Notes: generated by a model not told the origin, from the sequence alone. A stretch of 64,000 nt of DNA from Streptomyces sp. NBC_01451 (GCF_036227485.1 NZ_CP109479.1:8680001-8744000); one strand, 5' to 3'. Counted from the first letter of the stretch, positions 24,522 to 33,149 are shown. Translations and numbers: made by a program.

Positions 24522-25166
24522 ATGAGCAGCTTCAACACGCACCGGAGACGGGTCCACGGCGAGGTCCTGCCCGTGCGTGTCCGGCATACAAATCTGCGGT
24601 CCTGCCTCGTCCACTTCGCGCCCTACGGCTTCCGAGCCACCTACCACTACCTCTGCGTCAGCGCGGGTATCCCCAAGGATCTGGAGAAGGATCCGAACTC
24701 GCTCATACGGGCCGTAGAGGAGTTGCACCGTGCCCGACAGCTCTGGCTCGCCGATGAACGTGCCTACGCCTTCAGTCGCCGAGCGGACAAAGCGCGTGGC
24801 ATGCGGCAGGTGAAGGCAGACGAGTCCTGGCGGGGCCGACAGCACGGGTGGGGGAACATCGCCTACTGTCCCGAGCCGACACTCCATCCCGACGAGCCGC
24901 TGCCAGTGGTCGTCGAGCGGGTGCTTCGGTCGGCGGTCCCGCCCGCGAAAGCTCCTGCCCTGACGTGCCGTGTATGCGGAAGCCGGGACAACACCAGCGC
25001 CTGGCACGACGGTGTCTACCGGATCCACCAACTGTGCAGGGGATGCGGGGTCAGCCTCGCGGTGCGGCGGGCCGACGCGCCCGACCCGCTGTTGGCGGCC
25101 GATCACACCCGCCAGTGGAAGGAAATCTGGAGGCTGCGCAACGAATCTCCTCGGAACCCGCGCTGA
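24522..25166 (+). CDS. Hypothetical protein with C-terminal zinc ribbon
   Basis: 214 aa. The N-terminal half is basic and helical (LIRAVEELHRARQLWLADERAYAFSRRADKARGMRQV). The C-terminal part has two CxxC knuckles, CRVCGSRD and CRGCG, 24 residues apart around an AWHDGVYRIHQL stretch, which fits a structural zinc ribbon. I do not recognise a named family. It is monocistronic, and the 3' side is followed by debris. Confidence 0.72.
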   Translation: MSSFNTHRRRVHGEVLPVRVRHTNLRSCLVHFAPYGFRATYHYLCVSAGIPKDLEKDPNSLIRAVEELHRARQLWLADERAYAFSRRADKARGMRQVKADESWRGRQHGWGNIAYCPEPTLHPDEPLPVVVERVLRSAVPPAKAPALTCRVCGSRDNTSAWHDGVYRIHQLCRGCGVSLAVRRADAPDPLLAADHTRQWKEIWRLRNESPRNPR

Positions 25167-25300
25167 GCCGGGTGTGGCTCCTCTCCAGTGGACCTTGCCG
25201 CGGGCGTGCAGGCAGGGCTTCACCCACGCCGAAGCCGGACTCGCTCACGCGGCGTCGCTGCCCTGTGAGGTATGCGCGGCAGTTGCGTTGACGGAGGTTT
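25167..25300. other. Short gene-free stretch before the yjbQ fragment
   Basis: No frame here resembles a known protein. It separates the zinc-ribbon gene from the orphan yjbQ tail and forms one piece with the gene-free stretch up to 25468. Confidence 0.4.
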
Positions 25301-25357
25301 GTGGACACCAACAAGGACGACCCCGACCGGCAGGTTCGGTTGAACTTCCTCGGGTGA
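25301..25357 (+). pseudogene. Orphan 3' end of a second yjbQ gene
   Basis: 19 codons read VDTNKDDPDRQVRLNFLG and stop. 13 of the 18 residues equal the carboxy terminus of the intact YjbQ at 15265-15687 (VDTNISNPNRQVRLSFLG). No further yjbQ sequence lies upstream, so only the tail of a diverged paralogue remains. Confidence 0.8.
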
Positions 25358-25468
25358 GTGTCCTGGTGGGACTTCGGGAGCAAGGTCCGGACGTGCTGAA
25401 TGGGGGAGGGAGCCGATCTGGGAAACTGGTTCCCTTTCGGCCATGGCACGCCCAGTGCGCCGGCGAGT

Positions 25469-26158
25469 TCACTCCCGGCTGCCCGTCACGTCGGCGACCT
25501 CTCGCACGCTGACCGGACGGTCCCAATCGATGTCGATCCGCTCATCGGCCTCGGCCTTGGCGTCGACCGCGGCTGCCAGGTACGCAGCGAGATCGGAAGT
25601 GTGGACGAAGGTCAGCGGGACGGTGGCCTTGCCGATCCACATCATGCGGCCCTTGTCGACCGGGTCACCCGCCATGCTGGCGACCTGGTCCAGGAACGCC
25701 CCAGGGCGCGGGGCGACGAAGGGGACGCCGAGCTGTTCGAGTTTGTCCTCGGCGAGCTTCTTGTGCCAGAAGTGCGGGACATCGGGTGTCTGGTCGCTGG
25801 TGAGGATGCTGGTCAGGACGAATCGCCGGATGCCGGTGCGATGGGCGGCCTCGGCGAGGTTGGCGTTGCCGAGGGTGTCGATGTCGTGGGCGTTCCTGCC
25901 GCCGCGCGTGTAGCCGGCGGCGGTGGTGATGACGGCGTCGGCGCAGGTCATGGCGGCCACGAGCGAGTCGATGTCGAGCACGTCGCCACGCATGATCTCC
26001 ACGCCCCGGCCTTCGAGTCGGCCGGCGTCGCCGGCCGGCCTCACCATGGCGCGGACGGTCTTGCCGCGTTTGAGAAGTGCGTCGACGACCTTGCTCCCCG
26101 GGGAGCCGGTCGCCCCGACGACGAGGACCGGGAGGGTGGTCGAGTCGGTGGCAGGCAT
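25469..26158 (-). CDS. NmrA-like NAD(P)-binding protein, probably C-terminally truncated
   Basis: 229 aa from ATG 26158 (MPATDSTTLPVLVVGATGSPGSKVV); an ATG at 26227 is in frame. The N-terminal Rossmann motif GATGSPGS and the segments VRPAGDAGRLEGRGVEIMRGDVLD, RFVLTSILTSD and APRPGAFLDQV place it in the NmrA/atypical SDR group (NAD(P)H-binding sensors and reductases). Relatives usually run to 280-300 aa; this one stops at SVREVADVTGSRE, where others continue. The stop lies 111 bp from the orphan yjbQ tail, consistent with loss of the 3' end by rearrangement. Confidence 0.8.
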   Translation of the reverse strand: MPATDSTTLPVLVVGATGSPGSKVVDALLKRGKTVRAMVRPAGDAGRLEGRGVEIMRGDVLDIDSLVAAMTCADAVITTAAGYTRGGRNAHDIDTLGNANLAEAAHRTGIRRFVLTSILTSDQTPDVPHFWHKKLAEDKLEQLGVPFVAPRPGAFLDQVASMAGDPVDKGRMMWIGKATVPLTFVHTSDLAAYLAAAVDAKAEADERIDIDWDRPVSVREVADVTGSRE

Positions 26159-26469
26159 GGGGGTTTCACTTTCCGTCAGGTCATCGGCGAGGGGCTTGGC
26201 GGGCGGAGCAGACGTGGCTGCGGACATGGGCGCCTGCGTGCCGGGCGGGCCGATGGGGGCGGGCCGTGGGTGGGTGGTGGGGTGGGGGGCGGATCCGCGG
26301 TGCGCTCGCCGGCGGAACGTGCCGTGTCCGAAGGCAGCCGGGACGGGGTGGGCGCCATGGCCGACCTGGTGGTGGTCGTGGCGCATGCGGGACGGTGTGC
26401 ACCCCAGTCCACGTGCCCCTTTTTCACGTGAGGTGTGACGTACGGGGCACTGGGGCGCACACCGGGGAG
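26159..26469. promoter_or_regulatory. Upstream region of the NmrA-like gene with two CACGTG sites
   Basis: CACGTG occurs at 26410-26415 and 26425-26430 with 9 bp between them, beside a run of five T. Paired palindromic hexamers of this kind can be a regulator site. The rest of the stretch is low-complexity, proline-coding sequence with no gene. Confidence 0.35.
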
Positions 26470-26949
26470 TCAGGCGGACTCTTCTTCCGGCAGCGCGCGG
26501 CTGTTGATCGCCTCGGTGATGGCATAGGCGGTCTCGACGAAGGACTGCGCCTGCTGTTCCGACAGATTCCGGGCGGAGGTCTCCTCCAGGGCGTGCCACA
26601 GGGCCGCGATGGGCTCGCGCATCGCCCGGCCCTTGTCGGTGAGGTGGACCACCATGACGCGCCGGTCATGTGCGGCCGGCTCACGGACGACGAGGCCGGC
26701 GTCCTGCATGCGGCGTAGCGCCTTGGAGATGGTGGAGTGGTCCACGCCGAGGTATTCGAGCAGCTCGGACTGGGACTGGCCGTCCCGGTCAAGGAGATGC
26801 ATCAGCAGGAGTTCCTGTCCGGGATGCAGGTCCATCGCGCGCAGCAGGGTGGCGGCGTAGGCGCGGTGAGTGCGGGCGAGTTGGAAGATCGCGTAGCTCA
26901 TCGGTCCTGCGCCGGCCGTCGTGGGGATGCGGGGTTCGGGGGTGGCCAT
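26470..26949 (-). CDS. MarR family transcriptional regulator
   Basis: 159 aa from ATG 26949, with GAGGAAC 6 nt upstream. Central winged helix: QSELLEYLGVDHSTISKALRRMQDAGLVVREP and wing DRRVMVVHLTDKGRAM. It begins 11 bp after the old yellow enzyme gene on the same strand, so the two form an operon. Likely ligands are electrophiles or quinones handled by the neighbouring reductases, and the inverted repeat at 29043-29087 is a candidate target. Confidence 0.92.
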   Translation of the reverse strand: MATPEPRIPTTAGAGPMSYAIFQLARTHRAYAATLLRAMDLHPGQELLLMHLLDRDGQSQSELLEYLGVDHSTISKALRRMQDAGLVVREPAAHDRRVMVVHLTDKGRAMREPIAALWHALEETSARNLSEQQAQSFVETAYAITEAINSRALPEEESA

Positions 26950-26960
26950 GGTTCGGTTCC

Positions 26961-28022
26961 TCAGCCGGTGTGGGTGGGGTAGTCGGTGTAGCCGGCCGCT
27001 CCGCCGCCGTAGAAGGTCGCCGGGTCGGGGGTGTTCAGCGGCGCGCCGGCGCGGAGCCGCTCGACCAGGTCCGGGTTGGCGAGCGCGAGGGCGCCGACGG
27101 AGACGAGGTCGGCCGTGCCGTTGTCGATGTCCTTGGCACGGGCGGGCAGGTCGGTGCCGCCCCGGTTCAGGATCAGCGTGGTCGGCCACATCGCTCGCAG
27201 GACGCCCAGCAGTTCCTCGTCGCCCGCGTGCAACACGTGAAGGTAGGCCAGGTCCAGGGGGCGCAGGGCGTCCAGGAGCGCCGGATACAGCTCGGCGGTG
27301 TCGGACTCGGCGATGTCGTTGTAGGGGTTCGCGGGGGAGATACGGATACCGGTGCGCTCGGCGCCGATCTCGTCGGCCACGGCTGCGGCGATCTCGACGG
27401 CGAAGCGGATGCGGCCCTCGATCGAGCCGCCGTAGCCATCGGTGCGCTGATTGGTGTTGTCGGACAGGAACTGGTGCACCAGGTAGCCGTTGGCGCCGTG
27501 GATCTCCACGCCGTCGGCGCCCGCCGCGACGGCGGCCGCTGCGGCGCGGCGGAAGTCCTCGACGGTCGCCACGACCTCCTGCGTCGACAGGGCACGGGGG
27601 GTCGGCATCTCCTGGGGCCCGGACGCGGTGAACATCACGCCCGCCGGCCGGATCGCGGAGGGGGCGACAGGACGGCGCCCGTGGGGGGTGTTGTCGGGGT
27701 GGGCGATGCGTCCGGTGTGCATCAGCTGGATGACGATCCGGCCGTCGGCCGCGTGCACGGCGTCCGTGACCCTGCGCCATCCGGCGATCTGCTGGTCGTT
27801 GTGGATGCCGGGGGTCAGGAGGTAGCCCTGGCCGTCGGCGGAGGGCTGGGTTCCCTCGGTGATGACCAGCGCGTGCGAGGCGCGCTGTGCGTAGTACTCG
27901 GCGTTCAGCTCGGTCGGTACCCCTTCAGGTGTGGAGCGGTCACGGGTCATGGGGGCCATGACCAGGCGGTGCGGCAGAGATGTGCCGCCGAGAGTGGTCG
28001 GCGTCCACAGGGAATCCAGCAT
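26961..28022 (-). CDS. Old yellow enzyme family alkene reductase
   Basis: 353 aa FMN-dependent TIM barrel. Family landmarks are LPHRLVMAPMTRDRS, QLMHTGRIAHPDN, EIHGANGYLVHQFLSDNTNQRTDGYGGSIEGR and FYGGGAAGYTDYP at the C-terminus. Such enzymes (NemA, xenobiotic reductases) use NADPH to reduce activated alkenes, nitro esters and quinone-like electrophiles. It forms an operon with the downstream marR and is followed upstream by a quinone reductase on the same strand, a typical electrophile-stress set. Confidence 0.94.
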   Translation of the reverse strand: MLDSLWTPTTLGGTSLPHRLVMAPMTRDRSTPEGVPTELNAEYYAQRASHALVITEGTQPSADGQGYLLTPGIHNDQQIAGWRRVTDAVHAADGRIVIQLMHTGRIAHPDNTPHGRRPVAPSAIRPAGVMFTASGPQEMPTPRALSTQEVVATVEDFRRAAAAAVAAGADGVEIHGANGYLVHQFLSDNTNQRTDGYGGSIEGRIRFAVEIAAAVADEIGAERTGIRISPANPYNDIAESDTAELYPALLDALRPLDLAYLHVLHAGDEELLGVLRAMWPTTLILNRGGTDLPARAKDIDNGTADLVSVGALALANPDLVERLRAGAPLNTPDPATFYGGGAAGYTDYPTHTG

Positions 28023-28104
28023 GGGAAATCCTTCGATATGGCGGTGGCCGGCCGGTCACCGACAAGGCAGGGGGTGGTCGTAGGGAGGCGGTGGGCGGAC
28101 GTGC

Positions 28105-29010
28105 TCAGTCAACGGTCAGGACGAGCTTGCCCCGCATGTGCCCGGCGTCGCTGATCTGCTGGGCGTTGGCCGCCTGGTCGAGCGGGTAGGCGGTGATGGT
28201 GGTGACGAGCTTGCCGGCTGCGGCGTCCTCGGCCAGGGCGGCCAAACGGGCGGTGGAGCGTTCCGGCGACCCCTGGGAGAAGGCGATGCCCAGTTGTCGT
28301 GCGCCGAAGTCGGCGATGGTGACGATGCGGTCGGTGCCGCCCCGCAGGGTGATGGAGTCCTCCAGGGCTCCCTTCCCGGCCAGGTCGAACACCGCGTCCA
28401 CACCGTCGGGGGCCAGCGCCTGCACCCGTTCGACGAGGCCCTCGCCGTACACGGTCGGGGTGGCGCCGAGCGAGGTGAGGTAGTCCTGGTTGGTGGGGCC
28501 CGCGGTGGCGATCACGCGTGCGCCGCGGGCCGTGGCGAGCTGGACCGCCAGGGTGCCGACCGCTCCGGACGCGCCGTGCATCAGTACGGTCTCCCCGGCG
28601 GCGACCGCCAACTGGTTCAGGACCCGCTCGGCCGTCTCGCCGGCCACCGGCAACGCGACCGCGTGCAGCCAGTCGAGGCCGGCGGGCTTGGGGGCCACGG
28701 CGGTGGCCAGCGCGTACTGGGCGTACGAGCCGGTGTCCGACCAGCCCAGCACCTGATCGCCGACCTCCATGCCGCTCACGCCCTCACCGAGGGCGTCCAC
28801 CACACCGGCGAGTTCGACCCCGGGGACGGCGGGGAAGTGTGTCGGACGGACGGCTTCCATCATCCCGGCGCGGATCTTGCCGTCCAGCGCGTTCAGCCCG
28901 GCGGCCTTCACACGGATCCTGACCTGGCCGGGGCCGGGCTGCGGGACCTCGATGTCCGCCTCGTGCAGCACGTCCGGGCCGCCGAACCGGTCGAAAACGA
29001 TTGCTTTCAT
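28105..29010 (-). CDS. Zinc-independent quinone oxidoreductase (MDR superfamily)
   Basis: 301 aa from ATG 29010, with GGAG upstream. GroES-like N-terminal domain (MKAIVFDRFGGPDVLHEADIEVPQPGPGQVRIRV, GVELAGVVDALG) and Rossmann domain with HGASGAVGTLAVQLA. The zinc ligands of alcohol dehydrogenases are absent, as in QOR-type enzymes that reduce quinones or enoyl compounds with NADPH. An 82-bp gap separates it from the old yellow enzyme gene downstream, so co-transcription is plausible. Confidence 0.93.
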   Translation of the reverse strand: MKAIVFDRFGGPDVLHEADIEVPQPGPGQVRIRVKAAGLNALDGKIRAGMMEAVRPTHFPAVPGVELAGVVDALGEGVSGMEVGDQVLGWSDTGSYAQYALATAVAPKPAGLDWLHAVALPVAGETAERVLNQLAVAAGETVLMHGASGAVGTLAVQLATARGARVIATAGPTNQDYLTSLGATPTVYGEGLVERVQALAPDGVDAVFDLAGKGALEDSITLRGGTDRIVTIADFGARQLGIAFSQGSPERSTARLAALAEDAAAGKLVTTITAYPLDQAANAQQISDAGHMRGKLVLTVD

Positions 29011-29042
29011 GATGACTCCATTCTTTTCGGCCGCCAAAAGTG
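29011..29042 (-). other. Leader of the quinone reductase gene
   Basis: Short untranslated leader containing the GGAG ribosome-binding site. The regulatory inverted repeat begins directly upstream. Confidence 0.5.
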
Positions 29043-29087
29043 TGGCTGGCCACATAATTAATGTAGCACCAATAATGTGGCCAGCCA
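29043..29087. promoter_or_regulatory. Strong inverted-repeat operator upstream of the quinone reductase
   Basis: TGGCTGGCCACAT (29043-29055) and its exact reverse complement ATGTGGCCAGCCA (29075-29087), separated by 19 AT-rich bp. Similarity extends into the spacer (ATAATTA against ATTATTG). Each arm also holds a TGGCCA palindrome, so the site may bind two dimers. The MarR at 26470-26949 is the obvious candidate binder. Confidence 0.8.
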
Positions 29088-29554
29088 AGTATTCGCTGAC
29101 GCGGGGGCGACAGCGGCCACCTCGGCTCGCTTCGGGGGGGGGTGGGTGAGGGTCGGTCGCCCTCGGTGTCACCGTCTGCCGCATCCTCGCTGAGGGTGAA
29201 TCGGAGAGGCGGGCGCACATCGGAGCCTCAAGATCAGCTTTGCCAGGGGTTCCTCGCCAGGGAGTTGAAGGGGCTCGCGCGATCCGTCTGGCATCGTGTT
29301 CACGGTGCTGGTGGCGATGTCCGGCAGGGAGTGCGAGCGCATCCGCGACCGCACTCTCGCCTCGAAGGGTGCGAGTCCGTCCGCGGGAGCGGCGAGACCA
29401 TCGATGGCGCGGGCGTCAGCGACGAGTCCATGCTGCCCACGGCCCTTCACCTGCGCGACGGGGAGATAAAGCCTGCGCGACATCGCCAAGCGGCTCGTCC
29501 ACCACGCTGACTCTCCTGCGCGCCTTGGGGCGGCAGGTGCTGGGTCCCGGGTGC
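29088..29554. other. Gene-free stretch, possible recombinase scrap
   Basis: No intact gene. Near 29455-29500 the plus strand reads DGEI followed, after a one-base shift, by LRDIAKRLV. This resembles the end of a serine-recombinase-like protein, but the match is short. A run of nine G at about 29133-29141 is also notable. Confidence 0.4.
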
Positions 29555-30367
29555 CTACAGGGCGAAGACGCGGCGGGCGTTGCCGGAGAGGAACAACTCG
29601 CGTGCTTCCTCGTCGAGGCCCAGTTGGTCCAGGTGTTCCAGCGCCTGGACGGGGGTGATCATCGGATAGTTCGTGCCGAAGAGAACCTTTCGACGTCCCC
29701 GACCGCGCAGGTAGTCCACGAGTTCGGCCGGATAGCGGCGGGCGGTGTAGGCGCTGGTGTCGATGTGGACGTTCTCGTGCTTGTCGGCGACGGCGATCAT
29801 CTCCGTCGTCCACGGGTAGCCGATGTGCCCGCAGACGATGGTCAGTTCGGGGAAGTCCAGGGCCACTTGGTCGATGTAGGGGATGGGTCGCCCGGTCTCC
29901 GAGGGCCTGAGGGGGCCGGTGTGCCCGACCTGAGTGCAGAAGGGGATTCCCAGGTCTACGCAGGCCGCGTACAGCGGGTAGTAGAGCCGGTCGGTCGGCG
30001 GCAGCTCCCACAGCCAGGGCACCACCCGCAGGGCCACGAATCCCAGTTCCCGAACCGCCCGCCGCAGCTCGCGTACCGCTTCCATCGGCCGGGATAGGTC
30101 GACGCCCGCCACCCCGCGCAGCATGCCGCCCGACCGGGCGGCGAAGGCGGCCACCTCGTCATTGCTGATCAGCGCGCCCTGAGGTCCGTACCAGGCGGCG
30201 GACAGGCCGGTCTCCACATCGGCCGCCTTCAGTGCGGCCACGGTGACCTCTGCCGGCAGCTCGTCATCCAGGGGGCCTTGCCCTGTCCACCGTCGCAAGG
30301 GCTCGAACATCTCATGGTTGGAGTGGCGCAACGTCGGATGCTGCATCCACGCGTCGATGACCGGCAC
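29555..30367 (-). CDS. Amidohydrolase family protein (amidohydrolase_2)
   Basis: 270 aa TIM-barrel metal-dependent hydrolase or decarboxylase of the ACMSD-like group. Motifs: IDAWMQHP at the N-terminus, CTQVGHTGP, IVCGHIGYPWTTEMI (metal-binding His), HIDTSAYTARRYP and LFGTNYPMITP with the conserved Asp replaced by Asn in the FGTDYP-type motif. Two palindromes lie upstream. It is monocistronic on the minus strand; the substrate is unknown. Confidence 0.88.
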   Translation of the reverse strand: MPVIDAWMQHPTLRHSNHEMFEPLRRWTGQGPLDDELPAEVTVAALKAADVETGLSAAWYGPQGALISNDEVAAFAARSGGMLRGVAGVDLSRPMEAVRELRRAVRELGFVALRVVPWLWELPPTDRLYYPLYAACVDLGIPFCTQVGHTGPLRPSETGRPIPYIDQVALDFPELTIVCGHIGYPWTTEMIAVADKHENVHIDTSAYTARRYPAELVDYLRGRGRRKVLFGTNYPMITPVQALEHLDQLGLDEEARELFLSGNARRVFAL

Positions 30368-30419
30368 GGTTCTGGCCCTTTCGTCCGGCCGCTGCGGGAA
30401 GAACCTCCACCGCAGCGCC

Positions 30420-30471
30420 TAAGCGATCGCTTACCTCGATTCTAGCGAGGGCCCGATCGGTGGGCTACCGG
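30420..30471. promoter_or_regulatory. Two TetR-style palindromes upstream of the amidohydrolase
   Basis: TAAGCGATCGCTTA (30420-30433) is a perfect 14-bp palindrome. CTACCG-GT-CGGTAG (about 30466-30479) is a second, nearly perfect one. The first has the typical form of a TetR-family operator. No tetR gene lies nearby, so the regulator would act from elsewhere. No convincing gene is seen from 30368 to 30741; short frames on both strands there have no recognisable domain. Confidence 0.6.
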
Positions 30472-30741
30472 TCGGTAGGGGTGAGCGTGATCCTGGTCGG
30501 TGGCGACAACGCCGATGACCGGTCCGGCTGGTGCCACGTAGTTGTGCCCCAGGTGGAGCAGGCGTACGCGGAGCAAGCGAACGATCTCGTGGTGTGCGCG
30601 ACCGCTGTCCATCACGGACACGCCGTGCTGCACGTGGACAGCGACCTCAGCCGTGACTGTCCCAGCCCTCATGGGTGCGGCCGTCGTGGCTGTCCTCACC
30701 TCGCCTCACCTTGAGTGATTCCTTTCGGCGGGCGAGTCGGC

Positions 30742-31665
30742 TCAGGGAAGGGCAGCTGCCGAGGGGTGCACGCTGTGACGCAGACGGTCGGCATCCCGGC
30801 TGGGGGGTGCGCCGAACTGGCGGCGGTACTCCCGGCTGAACTGTGACGGGTTGTCATAGCCGACGCGGTGGCCGACTCCGGTGACGTCGCCCGGGTGGGT
30901 GGCAAGCAGCAGCCGGGCCTCCTGCAGCCGGATCTGCTTCTGGAACTGGATGGGGCTCATCGCGGTCACCGCCTGGAAGTTGCGGTAGAAGGCGGAGACG
31001 CTCATACCGGACATCCGCGCCACGTCCTCGACCCGGAAGGGCTGGGCGTAGTGCTCGCGGATCCAGCGCACGGCCCGGGAGATGTGGCTGAGGCCGCTGT
31101 CCGCGAGGCCGAGCTGGCGCACCGCCGCGCCCTGCTCGCCGGTGATCACGCGCCACAGGATCTCGCGCTTGACCAGCGGTGCCAGTACGGCCCGGTCGCG
31201 GGGCTCGTCGAGCAGGCGCAGCAGCCGGACCGCCGGGTCGAGCAGCGTTGCGGGAGCGTCGCTGACGGCGATCCCCGAGGGTGTGCCGCCGCCGGTGCGG
31301 GGCATGTCGCCGGGCCCGGCCTGCAGCAGCAACTCGGCCACGGCGGACGGCTCCAGTACCAGGCCGAAGCCCAGCGCAGGCTGCTCGGGGTCGGCCTGGG
31401 TGAACTGCCCCGTGACGGGCAGGTCGACCGATGCGACCAGGTACTGCCCGGCGCCGTACTCGTAGACCCGGTCGCCCAGGGCCAGGCGTTTGGCGCCCTG
31501 GGCGATGACGGCGAGGACCGTGCCGGACATGGAGGGCGCCGGCGGATCCGGCCGGTCGACCTTCGAGATGAGAACGCCGTCGATGGCGGTGGTCCAGTCG
31601 GGACGGGCATGCCGGTCGAGCAGGCTGCGGAGCTCTTCGAGGTACACGCGGTACGTGCGGTGCAT
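30742..31665 (-). CDS. AraC family transcriptional regulator
   Basis: 307 aa from ATG 31665 (MHRTYRVYLEEL). The N-terminal AraC_N domain (about residues 15-170; LISKVDRPDPPAPSMSGTVLAVIAQGAKRLALGDRVYEYGAGQYLV) binds the effector. The C-terminal double helix-turn-helix (about 200-300) contains VEDVARMSGMSVSAFYRNFQAVTAMSPIQFQKQIRLQEAR and GVGHRVGYDNPSQFSREYRRQFG. It is divergent from the ABM monooxygenase-esterase-SDR cluster and is the probable activator of it. Confidence 0.93.
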   Translation of the reverse strand: MHRTYRVYLEELRSLLDRHARPDWTTAIDGVLISKVDRPDPPAPSMSGTVLAVIAQGAKRLALGDRVYEYGAGQYLVASVDLPVTGQFTQADPEQPALGFGLVLEPSAVAELLLQAGPGDMPRTGGGTPSGIAVSDAPATLLDPAVRLLRLLDEPRDRAVLAPLVKREILWRVITGEQGAAVRQLGLADSGLSHISRAVRWIREHYAQPFRVEDVARMSGMSVSAFYRNFQAVTAMSPIQFQKQIRLQEARLLLATHPGDVTGVGHRVGYDNPSQFSREYRRQFGAPPSRDADRLRHSVHPSAAALP

Positions 31666-31809
31666 GCGTCCATTGCAGCACCATTCCGTACTCCGCCTCC
31701 TGCGGTCGAGAGGATTGTGCAAGTCCTAGCGAGCATCGTTCTAACGTTTTCGCAGGTCAGAGCGATTGAATGGAGTCACTTCACTCCAGCGACTGAGAAG
31801 AAGGACCCC

Positions 31810-32127
31810 ATGATCGCCAAGTACGGCTTCAACGCCACCCTGACCGCCAAGCCCCGGATGGGCGACCGGTTGGTCGACCTGCTGCTGACCGGCCTGGACG
31901 AGGGCAGCCCCGGTGCGAGCGAGCACTGCGTGGTCTACCTCGTCTCCCGCTCCGCCTCCGACCCCGACGTCGTCCACGTCACCGAGGGCTGGACCAGCGA
32001 GGAGGACCACCACCGGATCTTCGCCGGCGAGGCCGCCCAGGCCATCGTGGCGCAGATCGACGGACTGCTGGCCAAGGAGTCCGAGTACACCGACTACGTC
32101 CCGGTCCGCGGCAAGGCCGCTTTCTGA
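31810..32127 (+). CDS. Antibiotic biosynthesis monooxygenase (ABM) domain protein
   Basis: 105 aa ferredoxin-like ABM/YgiN-type domain: MIAKYGFNATLTAKPRMGDRLVDLLL, then HCVVYLVSRSASDPDVVHVTEGWTSEEDHHRIF and a C-terminal IVAQIDGLLAKESEYTDYVPVRGK. Relatives are cofactor-free quinol monooxygenases or small dimeric isomerase-like proteins. AGAAGGA precedes the ATG. It is the first gene of a likely operon with the esterase 50 bp downstream. Confidence 0.9.
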   Translation: MIAKYGFNATLTAKPRMGDRLVDLLLTGLDEGSPGASEHCVVYLVSRSASDPDVVHVTEGWTSEEDHHRIFAGEAAQAIVAQIDGLLAKESEYTDYVPVRGKAAF

Positions 32128-32177
32128 ACCCCAGACCGATCCCCCCGGCCGGCAGCACCCGAAGAAAGGCAACGACC

Positions 32178-33149
32178 ATGACCACGGCACGCCCCGCCCT
32201 CGACCCCGAACTCCGTGACCTGCTCGCCGAGATGCCGCTGATGTCCCGGCTCAGCCCGGAAGTGCTCGCGCAGCTGCGTCAGCTCCCCTCGGTCCCCGTC
32301 GAGTCCCTGCTCGCCCACCGGCAGGCAGACCGACGCGAGATCACCGTGCCCGCCGAGGACGGAGTCCCGATCCCCCTGTCGGTGTTCAGCCCCACGACCA
32401 CCGACGGCACCACCGACGCCGCACCCTGCGTCTACTGGATGCACGGCGGCGGGATGGTCATGGGAGACCGCTTCTCGCAGATCGACATACCGCTGGAGTG
32501 GCTCGACGAGCTCGGCGCGGTCGTGGTCTCGGTGGACTACCGGCTGGCACCGGAGGCCACCGGCACCGCCCTGGTCGACGACTGTTACCGGGGACTGCTC
32601 TGGATCGCCGAGCACTCCGCCGAACTGGGCATCGACCCCGCCCGGATCGTCGTCGCGGGTGCCAGCGCGGGCGGCGGCCTCGCCGCCGGCGTCACCCTGA
32701 TGGCCCGTGACCTCGGCACCCCGGCGATCGCCGCGCAGATGCTGATCTGTCCCATGCTCGACCACCGCAACACCAGCACCTCCAGCCGCCAGTACTCCGA
32801 CGGGCCCGGCGTCTGGACGCGCGAGATGAACGAGTTCGGATGGCGCGCCGTCCTCGGCGACCTCACCGACGACCAGGTACCCGCATACGTCTCACCCGCG
32901 CTGGCCGACGACCTCTCGGGCCTGCCGACCACCTACCTCGACACCGGGTCCGCCGAAGTGTTCCGAGACGAGGTCGGCGACTACGCCACCCGCATCTGGG
33001 CGGCCGGCGGCCAGGCCGAACTCCACGTCTGGGCCGGCGGTTTCCACGGCTTCGACGCGCTGTACCCGCAGGCGCACATCTCGGCGACGGCCCGCCGGAC
33101 CCGTACCGACTGGCTGGCCCGGGTTCTGCCCTCGGACTCCGCCGCATAG
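32178..33149 (+). CDS. Alpha/beta hydrolase, HSL-type esterase
   Basis: 323 aa. The oxyanion-hole motif HGGG (residues 89-92), nucleophile elbow GASAG (Ser163), acidic residue in SAEVFRDE and His in GFHGFD complete the hormone-sensitive-lipase catalytic set. No signal peptide, so it is cytoplasmic. It likely hydrolyses small esters or lactones made or met by the neighbouring monooxygenase and SDR. Confidence 0.93.
   Translation: MTTARPALDPELRDLLAEMPLMSRLSPEVLAQLRQLPSVPVESLLAHRQADRREITVPAEDGVPIPLSVFSPTTTDGTTDAAPCVYWMHGGGMVMGDRFSQIDIPLEWLDELGAVVVSVDYRLAPEATGTALVDDCYRGLLWIAEHSAELGIDPARIVVAGASAGGGLAAGVTLMARDLGTPAIAAQMLICPMLDHRNTSTSSRQYSDGPGVWTREMNEFGWRAVLGDLTDDQVPAYVSPALADDLSGLPTTYLDTGSAEVFRDEVGDYATRIWAAGGQAELHVWAGGFHGFDALYPQAHISATARRTRTDWLARVLPSDSAA

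Noticed and set aside
29142..29510. A 122-codon plus-strand frame
   Set aside because: No coherent protein character; only a short recombinase-like scrap near its end, in another frame.
30442..30714. Overlapping 84-85 codon frames on both strands
   Set aside because: Neither has a recognisable domain or a convincing ribosome-binding site; the region is better explained as regulatory.
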